Part shown: one piece after another, positions 53,167 to 61,931 of the stretch | Layout of the letters: each line of letters starts with the position of its first letter | Position numbering within the stretch: the stretch's first letter is position 1 | Origin: Pontiellaceae bacterium B1224 | GTDB taxonomy: Bacteria > Verrucomicrobiota > Kiritimatiellia > Kiritimatiellales > Pontiellaceae | Reading direction: 5' to 3' | DNA length: 64,000 nucleotides | Assembly (NCBI GenBank): GCA_029432815.1 | Contig: JAROBA010000010.1 | Coordinates: forward strand, 62,001-126,000 | Program-made: the position numbers and the translations under genes | Notes under the pieces: model-generated | Database searches by the model: none | Told to the model about the DNA's origin: nothing | What the model saw: only the letters and a program-made list of their open reading frames with translations

Positions 53167-55638
53167 ATGTCACATTTCAAAAACAACATGACCGCCGAAC
53201 AGCTCACAGAACGTGCCCTGTTTCACCTGAAATACAACCGGGGCAAAGACCTCCGGGCTGCCACTGCGTTCGATAAAATGACGTGCTTTTCCAAAGCAGT
53301 ACGAGATATGGCCGTGGATGGTTTTATTTCAACGCAGCGCCAGTACCTCGATCAGGATGTACGACGGGTCAATTACCTATCAATGGAATATCTCATTGGC
53401 AAAATGTTAGCCAACAATATCTATGCGCTGGGCATTGAAAAGATGGCCGATGAAGCGTTGAAGCCCCTGGACATTACCATTGAAGAAGTGCTGGCGCTGG
53501 ATGTTGAAGCCGGTCTCGGCAATGGAGGTCTGGGCCGTCTGGCAGCCTGCTATCTCGATTCACTCGCCACCATGGAACTGCCGGCCTACGGGTACGGCAT
53601 TCGTTATGAACACGGAATCTTCCGGCAGGAATTTGATCACGGTTGGCAGAAAGAACGTCCTGATGAATGGTTGGCCCTCGGCTACCCCTGGGAACTGATT
53701 CGTCCGGAATATACATTGCCGGTTTGCGTGTATGGGCGCGTAAAGAAAAATTTCCGCCCGGGTAAAGGTTCCGACGATGTCTGGGAAGATTTCCAGGTGT
53801 TTGAAGCCGTACCGTACGATGTTCCAATCATTGGATATCATGTTAACACCGTTAATATGCTCCGCCTCTGGAAATCGCAGCCGGCCGAAGGTTTCCGCCT
53901 GGATGTGTTCAATCAGGGCGACTATGTACGTGCCGTTGAGGAAAAGAACTGGGCGGAAAATGTGTCGAAGGTACTCTATCCTTCAGACTATACCTACGCG
54001 GGCAAAGAGCTGCGTCTGATTCAGGAATATTTCCTGGCCTCCTGTTCTGTGCGCGATATCATCCGCCGCTATAAAAAAACGCACAAAGATTTCAAGAAAT
54101 TTGCTGAGAAGAACGTGGTGCAGTTGAATGACACCCACCCCACCCTCGCGATTGTTGAACTGATGCGGGTGTTGCACGATGAAGAGCGTATCCCTTGGGA
54201 TACCGCCTGGGATATTACCGTGAACACCTTCTGTTATACCAATCACACACTGTTGGCTGAGGCTCTTGAAAAATGGACGGTTGATCTGCTGCAGCGCGTA
54301 CTTCCGCGTCATATGCAGATTATCTTTGAGATCAACCATCGTTTCCTGCAGTCGGTTGAACTCAGTCATCCGGGCGAAGGCGATCTGATGCGTAAGGTTT
54401 CGCTCATCGAGGAAGGACCGCACCAGCAGGTTCGCATGGCCAACCTCAGCGTTGTCGGAAGTAATAAAGTGAACGGCGTATCTGCCCTGCACTCGGATCT
54501 GCTGAAAAAGAACACTATGCCGGAATTCGATAAGATATATCCCGGCAAGTTCACCAATGTGACCAATGGCATTACGCATCGCCGCTGGTTGCTGAAGGCG
54601 AACCCGGAACTGTCCGAACTGATTGCTGAAAATATCGGCGAAGAGTGGAGGATGGATCTGGCTCTGCTGACAGAATTCGAAAAGACAGCCACGAAGCGCA
54701 ATATTCAGAAAAAGTTTATGGAAATCAAGCGCGAGAAAAAGGTGGAGCTTTGCAAGACGATCAAGGAATTGACCGGTTATCTGGTCAGCCCCGATTCCAT
54801 CTTCGATGTCCAGATCAAGCGTCTGCACATGTATAAGCGCCAGCTTTTGAAAGCGATGCATATCATTCATCTCTACAACAAGATTAAAGCCAACCCGAAG
54901 GCTAAGGTGCAGGCAAAGACCTTCATCTTTGCAGCCAAGGCGGCTCCGGCTTATCTGATTGCAAAATCAGTTATCAAGCTGATCAATACCATGGCTGAAG
55001 TCATCAACAACGATGTGGATGTTGCCGGTCGCCTGAAAGTGATTTTCCTGCCGGACTACAATGTATCTCTGGCGGAAAAAATTATTCCGGCGGCGGATAT
55101 TTCCGAACAGATTTCCACGGCAGGGCTGGAAGCCTCCGGTACTGGTAACATGAAGCTTTCGCTGAATGGTGCGCTGACGGTTGGAACCTGGGACGGCGCC
55201 AATATCGAAATTGCGCAGCATGTCGGCGAAGATAACATCTTCATTTTCGGTAACCGTACGGAAGAGATCGCCGAACTGGGCCGCAAAGGCTACAACCCGT
55301 GGTCATATGTCGAAAAGTCCGAAGACCTGCAGGGCGTGCTTGAAGTGATTCGCGATAATATCTTCAATCCGTCTGAACCGGACCTGTTCAAGGACCTCTA
55401 CAATGAAGTCACTGAACACGGGGATTACTATTACTACCTCGCTGATTATGAAAGCTACATCAAGTGTAATGAGGAAGTAGATAAGCTCTATGCGAAGCCG
55501 TCCAAGTGGGCTGAAAAAGCCATTCTGAACGTGGCGCGTATGGGCTGGTTCTCGTCCGACCGTTCTATCCAGGATTATGTGGATGGCATCTGGCATCTCA
55601 AACGTACGCCGGTTGAGATGGACGAAAGCCTCGTGTAA
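53167..55638 (+). CDS. glgP: Glycogen/starch/alpha-glucan phosphorylase
   Basis: Releases glucose-1-phosphate from alpha-1,4-glucans. The ATG at 53167, preceded by AAGGGG, gives 823 residues. Family motifs include RRVNYLSMEYLIGKML, GLGNGGLGRLAACYLDSLAT, YGIRYEHGIFRQ, HTLLAEALEKW, and the PLP-lysine segment EASGTGNMKLSLNGALTVGTWDGAN. Length is normal for GlgP. An in-frame ATG at 53083 would add 28 residues without family similarity. No other glycogen gene is near. Confidence 0.96.
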   Translation: MSHFKNNMTAEQLTERALFHLKYNRGKDLRAATAFDKMTCFSKAVRDMAVDGFISTQRQYLDQDVRRVNYLSMEYLIGKMLANNIYALGIEKMADEALKPLDITIEEVLALDVEAGLGNGGLGRLAACYLDSLATMELPAYGYGIRYEHGIFRQEFDHGWQKERPDEWLALGYPWELIRPEYTLPVCVYGRVKKNFRPGKGSDDVWEDFQVFEAVPYDVPIIGYHVNTVNMLRLWKSQPAEGFRLDVFNQGDYVRAVEEKNWAENVSKVLYPSDYTYAGKELRLIQEYFLASCSVRDIIRRYKKTHKDFKKFAEKNVVQLNDTHPTLAIVELMRVLHDEERIPWDTAWDITVNTFCYTNHTLLAEALEKWTVDLLQRVLPRHMQIIFEINHRFLQSVELSHPGEGDLMRKVSLIEEGPHQQVRMANLSVVGSNKVNGVSALHSDLLKKNTMPEFDKIYPGKFTNVTNGITHRRWLLKANPELSELIAENIGEEWRMDLALLTEFEKTATKRNIQKKFMEIKREKKVELCKTIKELTGYLVSPDSIFDVQIKRLHMYKRQLLKAMHIIHLYNKIKANPKAKVQAKTFIFAAKAAPAYLIAKSVIKLINTMAEVINNDVDVAGRLKVIFLPDYNVSLAEKIIPAADISEQISTAGLEASGTGNMKLSLNGALTVGTWDGANIEIAQHVGEDNIFIFGNRTEEIAELGRKGYNPWSYVEKSEDLQGVLEVIRDNIFNPSEPDLFKDLYNEVTEHGDYYYYLADYESYIKCNEEVDKLYAKPSKWAEKAILNVARMGWFSSDRSIQDYVDGIWHLKRTPVEMDESLV

Positions 55639-55643
55639 ACCGT

Positions 55644-55658
55644 TTCCAATAGCTGGAA
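55644..55658. repeat. Palindrome copy 28
   Basis: Exact copy, spacer TAG, 5 bases after the glgP stop and just before its terminator. Confidence 0.9.
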
Positions 55659-55663
55659 ATTTG

Positions 55664-55694
55664 AACGCGTCCTGTTTCGGGGCGCGTTTTTTTT
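55664..55694 (+). terminator. Rho-independent terminator of glgP
   Basis: AACGCGTCC/GGGGCGCGT-type stem followed by eight T residues, lying between the convergent glgP and recD2 genes. Confidence 0.8.
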
Positions 55695-57849
55695 ATGCGT
55701 ATTCTTTGAGACGCTCCTCCAGCGTTGTGATACGCTCGCGCGATTCCGCCCGGGTGATGGCCAGGTTCAGGGCCTTCTTGGTTCCCAGAATGATCACCAG
55801 TTTTTTGGCACGCGTTATGGCCGTATAAATCAGACTGCGCTGCAGCAGGACAAAATGCTGTGTGTGCATCGGGATTACAACACAGGGATATTCACTGCCC
55901 TGACTTTTATGGATGGTGATGGCATAGGAGAGAACCAGTTCATCAAGTTCCCGGAAATCATAGATCACTCTTCGCCCATCAAAATCCACCATCAGTTCTG
56001 CAGCCTCAGTATCGATCGATTTAATACGACCGATATCGCCGTTGTAGACATCTTTATCGTAGTCATTTTCCGTCTGCATAACCTTGTCGCCGGTGCGATA
56101 GGTAATGCCGAAACGCTCCACTTCATCACCTCGGGGGTTCAGCAGACGCTGCATCGTCACATTCAGGTTCCGGGCTCCCAGATCGCCTTTCTGCATGGGG
56201 GTCAGGATCTGAATATCTTCCAGAGGATTAAAATGGAATTTTTGTGGAATGGATTGTTTCACCATTTTTCCAATCAGCTTTAAGGCTTTTTCAGGATCTT
56301 CAGCTTCGACAAAATAGCAGTCGCTGGTCTCGCCTTCCTCCGGAAACTCCGGCGCCTTACCCTGATTGATCTTATGAGCATTTGTGACAATCCGGCTGGT
56401 CGCCGCCTGGCGGAACACTTCATTCAGATGCCCCACCGCAATCGTTTTGGAACGGATGATATCCTGCAATACCCGGCCCGGTCCGACAGAAGGCAGCTGA
56501 TCGGAATCGCCTACAATCACAATGGCGGCATGAAGCGGGACGGCATCCATTAGCTGAGTAGCCAGTACGATATCAATCATACTGGATTCATCCACAATCA
56601 GCACATCGCACTCCAGCGGATTATCAGCTTTATGTATAAAACCGCCGGTGCCGGGATTAAATTTTAGCATGCGGTGGATGGTCTTGGCTTCCATTCCAGT
56701 CGTCTCCGCCATCCGCTTGGCAGCACGCCCGGTCGGCGCACAAAGCTCAACTCGCATTTTTTTGGCTTTCAGTATCATCAGCACCGAATTCACCAACGTG
56801 GTTTTACCAACGCCCGGCCCGCCGGTAATCACCATAACCTTTGAGCGTATGGCGGTTTTCAGGGCTTCGCGCTGTGCATTCGCCAGTTCAATTCCGGCCT
56901 TCTTTTGAACCCATTCCAGCGCTTTGCTGAAATCAATATCCGGACAGGGATGTTTTCCTTTTTCCAAAGCCTGGAGTTTTTTCGCCAGCTCGATTTCCGC
57001 AAAGTAGAGTTTGGGCAGATACACCAGATCTCGTCCGATGGAATCGGTGCGCAGAATCAACCGCTTATTTTCAACGAGATATTCCAGCCCGGCATCAATA
57101 ATATCCAGATCAATGTCCAGCAGTTCGGCGGCACGGGACAACAGGTCATTGCGGACATAGGCACAATGACCATTGGAGGTCAGTTCATCCAAACAGTATT
57201 CCAGACCGGCCCGCGCCCGCAGATCGGAATCCTTACCGATGCCCAGTTTCATGGCAATCTGGTCGGCAATCAGGAAGCCGATTCCGCGAATATCCCGGGC
57301 CAGGCAATACGGATCGCGCTGCACCAGCTCGATCGCTTTGTCGCCATAGATTTTATGAATGCGGAACGCCCGGGTGGTACTGATCCCATGACTGAACAGG
57401 AACGACATAATTTTGCGGACATTCTTCTGCTCATCCCAGGCTTTCTTAATGTTGTCCTTTCGCCCCTTGCCGATGCCCTCGACTTTCAGCAACTTGCCGG
57501 ACGAATTTTCAATGACATCAAATACATCGCGACCGAAGGTTTGCACCAGACGTTTTGCGTATTCCTTACCGATGCCTTTCACCATGCCGGACGCCAGATA
57601 TTTTTCGATACCCGCCAGTGTATCCGGTTGCGACATTCGCATTCCGCTTGCTTTAAACTGCTGGCCGTGGCGCGGGTCAGTCAGCCATTCACCATCAGCC
57701 GCGAGCCATTCGCCCGGATTCACTGTCGGCGCGGTTCCTGTGACTGTAATGAGCTCTTTATGGCCCCGCACCTTCACTCTTAAAACGCAAAAGCCGTTTT
57801 CCTCGTTTCGGAAAACGACCCGCTCAATCTGACCGTCCAGCTTATCCAT
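55693..57849 (-). CDS. recD2: RecD2-type DNA helicase
   Basis: RecD2 is a 5'-3' superfamily 1B helicase that works without RecBC. The 718-residue protein has an N-terminal OB-like domain (EENGFCVLRVKVRGHKELITVTG), helix-hairpin-helix repeats (KGIGKEYAKRLVQTFG, VEGIGKGRKDNIKKAW), Walker A GGPGVGKTT, APTGRAAKRM, Walker B VLIVDESSM, and motif VI VLSYAITIHKSQGSEYP with YTAITRAKK. The long N-terminal region is the mark of RecD2 over RecD. It starts immediately after the FmdB-type gene ends, so the two are probably co-transcribed. Confidence 0.95.
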   Translation of the reverse strand: MDKLDGQIERVVFRNEENGFCVLRVKVRGHKELITVTGTAPTVNPGEWLAADGEWLTDPRHGQQFKASGMRMSQPDTLAGIEKYLASGMVKGIGKEYAKRLVQTFGRDVFDVIENSSGKLLKVEGIGKGRKDNIKKAWDEQKNVRKIMSFLFSHGISTTRAFRIHKIYGDKAIELVQRDPYCLARDIRGIGFLIADQIAMKLGIGKDSDLRARAGLEYCLDELTSNGHCAYVRNDLLSRAAELLDIDLDIIDAGLEYLVENKRLILRTDSIGRDLVYLPKLYFAEIELAKKLQALEKGKHPCPDIDFSKALEWVQKKAGIELANAQREALKTAIRSKVMVITGGPGVGKTTLVNSVLMILKAKKMRVELCAPTGRAAKRMAETTGMEAKTIHRMLKFNPGTGGFIHKADNPLECDVLIVDESSMIDIVLATQLMDAVPLHAAIVIVGDSDQLPSVGPGRVLQDIIRSKTIAVGHLNEVFRQAATSRIVTNAHKINQGKAPEFPEEGETSDCYFVEAEDPEKALKLIGKMVKQSIPQKFHFNPLEDIQILTPMQKGDLGARNLNVTMQRLLNPRGDEVERFGITYRTGDKVMQTENDYDKDVYNGDIGRIKSIDTEAAELMVDFDGRRVIYDFRELDELVLSYAITIHKSQGSEYPCVVIPMHTQHFVLLQRSLIYTAITRAKKLVIILGTKKALNLAITRAESRERITTLEERLKEYA

Positions 57850-58101
57850 TTAATACTTTTTTTCGTATTCGCCTTTGCCCAGTTTTTCATAGGTCGTGAA
57901 GCCGGCGTTTTTTGCCCGGTCGTGCAGACCGCTTCGGGAACCGCCCACACTGGGAGCCGACAGCTGACGGGCAATTTTACCGCCGCAGCGAGGGCAGGTT
58001 TCTTTTGCCGGCGCATCCATGGATTCCATCTCTTCAAATCCGTTTTTACAGTGCCGGCAGCAGTTGCCGGAATCTACAGCAGCATATTCACGAATGGGCA
58101 T
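57850..58101 (-). CDS. FmdB-type zinc-ribbon protein
   Basis: The 83-residue protein has an N-terminal zinc ribbon with CRHC and CPRC pairs, as in FmdB/CxxC_CxxC_SSSS proteins, then a Gly/Ser-rich tail. The first cysteine pair is preceded by PIREYAAV where the family often has PxYEY. Function is unknown beyond likely regulation or RNA/protein binding. The ATG at 58101 follows GGAAGGAATTC; part of that ribosome site comes from palindrome copy 29. A longer frame to 58239 runs through both palindromes and is rejected. Confidence 0.78.
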   Translation of the reverse strand: MPIREYAAVDSGNCCRHCKNGFEEMESMDAPAKETCPRCGGKIARQLSAPSVGGSRSGLHDRAKNAGFTTYEKLGKGEYEKKY

Positions 58102-58111
58102 AATGAATTCC

Positions 58112-58126
58112 TTCCAATGATTGGAA
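58112..58126. repeat. Palindrome copy 29
   Basis: Exact copy, spacer TGA; its end on the minus strand merges with the ribosome site of the FmdB-type gene. Confidence 0.9.
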
Positions 58127-58143
58127 AAAGGTTGTAGCACGTC

Positions 58144-58158
58144 TTCCAGAGTTTGGAA
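58144..58158. repeat. Palindrome copy 30
   Basis: Exact copy, spacer AGT, 17 bases beyond copy 29 and 22 bases after the stop of the transglutaminase-domain gene. Confidence 0.9.
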
Positions 58159-58180
58159 AGCGCACCGAGCGGCAAATGGC

Positions 58181-59281
58181 CTATCCGGCCGGCGGGATGA
58201 CGTATTTCGTGGTCGCTTTGGAGCGGACATCAAAAACATGTTCTATCCGGTCCAGCCTGGCGGCGCCGTAGCCGATTCGAGCGTTCGGATCAGCGGCATC
58301 GAGGATATACGCCGGTTTCCCGTCGATCAGGACATGTGGCACATCTGCAAGTTCCGGATAACTCTTCTGAAAACGTACCAACACAAAAACATGATCCTCA
58401 GTGAAGGCCAAATATGTTTTAACACCCACGGACTCGAGCAAAGAACAGAGCAGAACCGACTGATCTTCGCAATCGCCCCCGCCGGAAATCAACGTGCTCA
58501 GCGGATCTTTCGCATACTCGAGCCCATCGCCCGGGTCGGAGATATACATGATGTCATTACTGACAAAATCCAGCAGGGTTGTGGTTTTCCGGAGGTCATC
58601 ATCTCCGGAATAGAGGACTTTGCGAACGGCGAGCATATTCAGCTGTTCATCGCGATAATCCACTTTTTTAAGATAGCCGGCATAATTTCCGGCAATCAGC
58701 GTGTTTGCAACATCCTCAATGGGTTGGATTTTAAAAATGGTACGGCCACATGTTCCCAGCGTATCCAGGAAACTCATTTCTCCCGTCACAATTGCCCGCC
58801 CGTTCGCTACTGTCACCCAGATAAATGCCACGGCAATGAAAGCCATCAGCAGTTGAATAATGCTCTTGCGAAAGGCGATCAGCAAAAGGGCCAGGCTTCC
58901 GCAAATAATCACGGCAGCCAGCGTCTGATCCTCGATATTCTGCGCGGCATAGCGGAGTGCCAGCAATACAAGCAGACCACTGACCAGAGAGAGCAGGTAC
59001 CACTTAATGGTATATTTGGAATGTTTGCGCGGTAGGGTTCCCCGGTTAAGCAGTGCATTAATGAAAAGCATAATTCCCAGCAGGCCAGCTGTGCCACCCG
59101 CAATTTTAAAAGGAAGCGTAGGCCAGAAGAGATACGTGCAGGCACCGAAAATTAACAGATAGAGCGACAGTACTGTGAAGGAAATACGCTCGTCCCCGTT
59201 CAGCGAACGCATTTCACCCGGTTTCCAATGTCTGGAATCGGGCTGTTCGTTGGCTTCTGAGATATGGGTCTGGGTCGACAT
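58181..59281 (-). CDS. Membrane protein with transglutaminase-like domain
   Basis: The 366-residue protein has about five membrane segments at about 33-160 and a cytoplasmic or periplasmic C-terminal domain of the transglutaminase-like cysteine protease superfamily at about 215-345: nucleophile Cys in GGGDCEDQSVLLCSLL, His in EDHVFVLVRF and Asp in ILDAADPNARIG. A complete Cys-His-Asp triad suggests an active peptidase or amidase; the target is unknown. Confidence 0.8.
   Translation of the reverse strand: MSTQTHISEANEQPDSRHWKPGEMRSLNGDERISFTVLSLYLLIFGACTYLFWPTLPFKIAGGTAGLLGIMLFINALLNRGTLPRKHSKYTIKWYLLSLVSGLLVLLALRYAAQNIEDQTLAAVIICGSLALLLIAFRKSIIQLLMAFIAVAFIWVTVANGRAIVTGEMSFLDTLGTCGRTIFKIQPIEDVANTLIAGNYAGYLKKVDYRDEQLNMLAVRKVLYSGDDDLRKTTTLLDFVSNDIMYISDPGDGLEYAKDPLSTLISGGGDCEDQSVLLCSLLESVGVKTYLAFTEDHVFVLVRFQKSYPELADVPHVLIDGKPAYILDAADPNARIGYGAARLDRIEHVFDVRSKATTKYVIPPAG
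59223..59237. repeat. Palindrome copy 31
   Basis: Exact copy, spacer TGT, in the N-terminal region of the transglutaminase-domain gene; read on the minus strand as SRHWK. Confidence 0.9.
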
Positions 59282-59349
59282 GTGGAAAAAGATAGCTTCA
59301 CTTTTAATGAAAAGAAAGCCCCGTTCGCCTTATTAAATGCAGGTTGAAT

Positions 59350-60300
59350 TTAAAAAACCTGATTGCGCAAGCAAAGTTCCATCGGATGAGGTTGCAGGTA
59401 GAACTGCTGTCCCAGATAGGGTTCTTTATATTTGCGGATGTAGTGATTGATCAGCGTAACCGGAACGATCAGGGGAAAATTGCCCTGTTTGTATATTGAA
59501 ATGGTTTCAACCAGTTCCTGTTTTTCATCTGCATCCAACTGTTTTTTGAAATACCCCGCCAAATGCTGGAGCACGTTCACGTGTTTCTTCACAGTGGCTC
59601 TCAGGCGTAACGCATCCATCATTTCATTCAGGTATTCAGTTTGGATGGCAGGCAGTTTTTTGCCCTTCATAGCAGCCACAATTCGGCCCAGCCCCCGGTA
59701 ATGTGGAATACTGTGCGACATAAACAGGTATTTATGCCGCTCATGAAATTTAACCAAACCGCCGCGTGTATTGTCGTTCGCCAGCATTTCTCGCCAACGC
59801 TTCAGGGTAAAAACCCGTTCAATAAAGTTTTCGCGCAGGCCGGAGTCATTCAGCCGACCTTCCTCCTCCACCGGCAGCAGGGGGAAATGCTGCATGAACG
59901 CATTTGCAAAAAGGCCACGCCCATTATTCGAAGGCATCCCTTTAGCCGAATAGACCTTTACCCGCTCCATACCGCTGCTGGGCGACTTGCTTTTAAAAAT
60001 AAATCCGCAGAGATTTTCTTTATCGAGCTCGTGTACCCGTTTATCGCACCAGGCCAGCATTGGCTCGGTCAGGTCGCGCTTCGTCTTGTTTGTAATAAGC
60101 CGCGGGTTTTCCGGATCACCTTCCAGACGCATCGATTCCCGCGGAACGCCCAGTCCCAATTCAAACTCAGGACACACCGGAACAAACTCAAACCAATTGG
60201 CCAAAGTTCCGGTAATGTAGCTATCGTGCTTATGCTGCCCGTCATACCGCACCTGCTCGCCCATCAGGCACGCACTTACGCCAATACGAATCTTTTCCAT
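59350..60300 (-). CDS. DUF523-DUF1722 fusion protein (YbgA-type)
   Basis: The 316-residue protein joins an N-terminal DUF523 domain (about 5-145: IGVSACLMGEQVRYDGQHKHD, PVCPEFELGLGVPRESMRL, FIFKSKSPSSGMERV) to a C-terminal DUF1722 domain (about 190-305: LVKFHERHKYLFMSHSIPHYRGLGRIVA). The pairing is common in bacteria. Cysteines C11, C43 and others in DUF523 could bind metal. Function not established. Its start overlaps the murB stop by one base, indicating coupling. Confidence 0.92.
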   Translation of the reverse strand: MEKIRIGVSACLMGEQVRYDGQHKHDSYITGTLANWFEFVPVCPEFELGLGVPRESMRLEGDPENPRLITNKTKRDLTEPMLAWCDKRVHELDKENLCGFIFKSKSPSSGMERVKVYSAKGMPSNNGRGLFANAFMQHFPLLPVEEEGRLNDSGLRENFIERVFTLKRWREMLANDNTRGGLVKFHERHKYLFMSHSIPHYRGLGRIVAAMKGKKLPAIQTEYLNEMMDALRLRATVKKHVNVLQHLAGYFKKQLDADEKQELVETISIYKQGNFPLIVPVTLINHYIRKYKEPYLGQQFYLQPHPMELCLRNQVF

Positions 60301-61235
60301 CAGAATCCTCCCAACAGTTTGATCTCGCGTTCCAGCTTAAATCCGAATTTATCCTCAACGGCGGCGATCATCTTTTCCGTCAGTTCATAAACATCAGATG
60401 CAGTCGCATCGGGCTCCGCAATGATAATGTTGGCGTGCTTTTCAAACAGACAGGCGCCGCCCACCCGAAAATTCTTGGCCCCCGCTTCCTCCAGAAACCA
60501 ACCGGCCGCCTGGCGCCGGTCCGCTGCCGAGGTCGGTTCCACATTGCGGAAGACGCTGCCGGCGCAGGGATTCTTTTTCCAGTCGGGATGTTTCGTGCGT
60601 CGCAGCTCCAGAATACGTTCCCTTTCCTGCTCCATAATAGATCGGTCGCACGGTTTCAGTTTCAGCTTTGCATCCAGAACAATCGAACCGCTTTGCTTAA
60701 GTGCCGAGGAGCGGTATTCAAACTCAAGGGCTTCGGTCTTCACTTCCGCAACCGACCCGTCGAGGCTCATAAGCCGAACCGATTCCACCACATCGCCAAT
60801 CTGCTGCCCGAAAGCACCGGCGTTGCCGGCAATCGCGCCGCCGACGGTTCCGGGAATCCCGCTCAAAAAGGAGATGTCTCCCAGCCCGTATTCGATGGCA
60901 ATTCGAGCGAGATCGTCCAGCAGGGTGTTTCCGGACACCCACACTCGGCATCCCTCTTTCACAACGTCGGGCGCTTTGTCGGAACAATAGCGCAGAATAA
61001 TCAGGTCCAGTCCCGTGTCGGATATCAACAGGTTGGACCCCTGCCCGATCACCATAAAGCGGCACTGCGCTGTCGACAGAACCGAAACGGCCGTAACCAG
61101 CGATTCAGCATCGGGGCAATCCAGCACCGCCGGGCACGGTCCGCCCAGTTTAAAAGTGGTGTAGTCGCGCAGCTCAGGATTCAGGTTCACCCGCACAGCA
61201 GCGGGCAGTTCTTTTAATAAAGCATTATCAATCAT
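60300..61235 (-). CDS. murB: UDP-N-acetylenolpyruvoylglucosamine reductase MurB
   Basis: MurB reduces the enolpyruvyl group to form UDP-N-acetylmuramic acid in peptidoglycan synthesis. The 311-residue FAD protein has YTTFKLGGPCPAVL, VIGQGSNLLISD, LSGIPGTVGGAIAGNAGAFGQQIGD, and the catalytic serine in KKNPCAGSVFRNV, plus a C-terminal Glu region in KHANIIIAEPDATASDV. Length is that of type II (shorter) MurB. It ends one base into the DUF523 gene. Confidence 0.95.
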   Translation of the reverse strand: MIDNALLKELPAAVRVNLNPELRDYTTFKLGGPCPAVLDCPDAESLVTAVSVLSTAQCRFMVIGQGSNLLISDTGLDLIILRYCSDKAPDVVKEGCRVWVSGNTLLDDLARIAIEYGLGDISFLSGIPGTVGGAIAGNAGAFGQQIGDVVESVRLMSLDGSVAEVKTEALEFEYRSSALKQSGSIVLDAKLKLKPCDRSIMEQERERILELRRTKHPDWKKNPCAGSVFRNVEPTSAADRRQAAGWFLEEAGAKNFRVGGACLFEKHANIIIAEPDATASDVYELTEKMIAAVEDKFGFKLEREIKLLGGF

Positions 61236-61298
61236 GGTTTCTTCCGCAAAATTCTCGCTATGCTAATCGGACCTCAGCTAATTTCCAACCCCTGAACG

Positions 61299-61931
61299 AT
61301 GAAGAAGTTGATTTATATCCTGATTGCCCTGCTGACCTACAACGTCCATGCCGACGTTTCCGGACGCACGTTTGTTGCTTTCGATGTTGAAACCACCGGG
61401 TTCAGCCCGGAAGAAGAGCGCGTCATAGAAATCGGTGCGGTGAAATACTGCGATGGAGAAATCGTTGATTCAACCCATTGGCTCATCAATCCCGGTTGCC
61501 CCATCCTGAACAGCGAGGTGCACGGCATATCCGATGAAATGATTATCGGCTACCCGGGCTTCAACGATACGTATCGTGCATTTTCCAACTTTGTCGGGAA
61601 TGCTGTACTGCTGGCGCACAATGCCTCCTTCGATGTCCGATTTATGACCGCCGAGATTGAGCGGAACGGGCTGAAGCCCCTGCCCAACCCGACCATCAAC
61701 ACACTTACTCTGTTTCGCCGCTGGTTTCCCGATGCGCCCTCGCACAAGCTGGGGCCGTTGGCGGAATATCTTAAAATCCCGGTGGCCGTAGAGCATCGGG
61801 CCGAAGATGATTCCGCCACCCTGCTTAAAATTTTTAATCTCGGTCTGGAAACGCGGCCCTCTATCACGCTGGGCGAAATCACAGCAGCGGCCAACGGAAC
61901 CTACTACCTGAACGGAACACGAAAACCATGA
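61299..61931 (+). CDS. DnaQ-type 3'-5' exonuclease with N-terminal signal peptide
   Basis: The 210-residue protein is a DEDDh exonuclease: Exo I DVETTG at about 25-30, HGISDEMI, Exo II AHNASFDVRFM, and Exo III HRAEDDS. It resembles DNA polymerase III epsilon and RNase T. Unlike most, it begins MKKLIYILIALLTYNVHADVS, a typical signal peptide with a cleavage site after HA, so it may be exported. A shorter cytoplasmic form is possible but no internal start was seen. It overlaps the next gene by 4 bases (ATGA). Confidence 0.85.
   Translation: MKKLIYILIALLTYNVHADVSGRTFVAFDVETTGFSPEEERVIEIGAVKYCDGEIVDSTHWLINPGCPILNSEVHGISDEMIIGYPGFNDTYRAFSNFVGNAVLLAHNASFDVRFMTAEIERNGLKPLPNPTINTLTLFRRWFPDAPSHKLGPLAEYLKIPVAVEHRAEDDSATLLKIFNLGLETRPSITLGEITAAANGTYYLNGTRKP

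Noticed and set aside
58121-59035. 304-codon open frame opposite the transglutaminase-domain gene
   Set aside because: Antisense of a gene with clear membrane segments and a catalytic triad; the frame has no domain features.
60435-61217. 260-codon open frame opposite murB
   Set aside because: murB has all its motifs on the other strand; the frame is a shadow.
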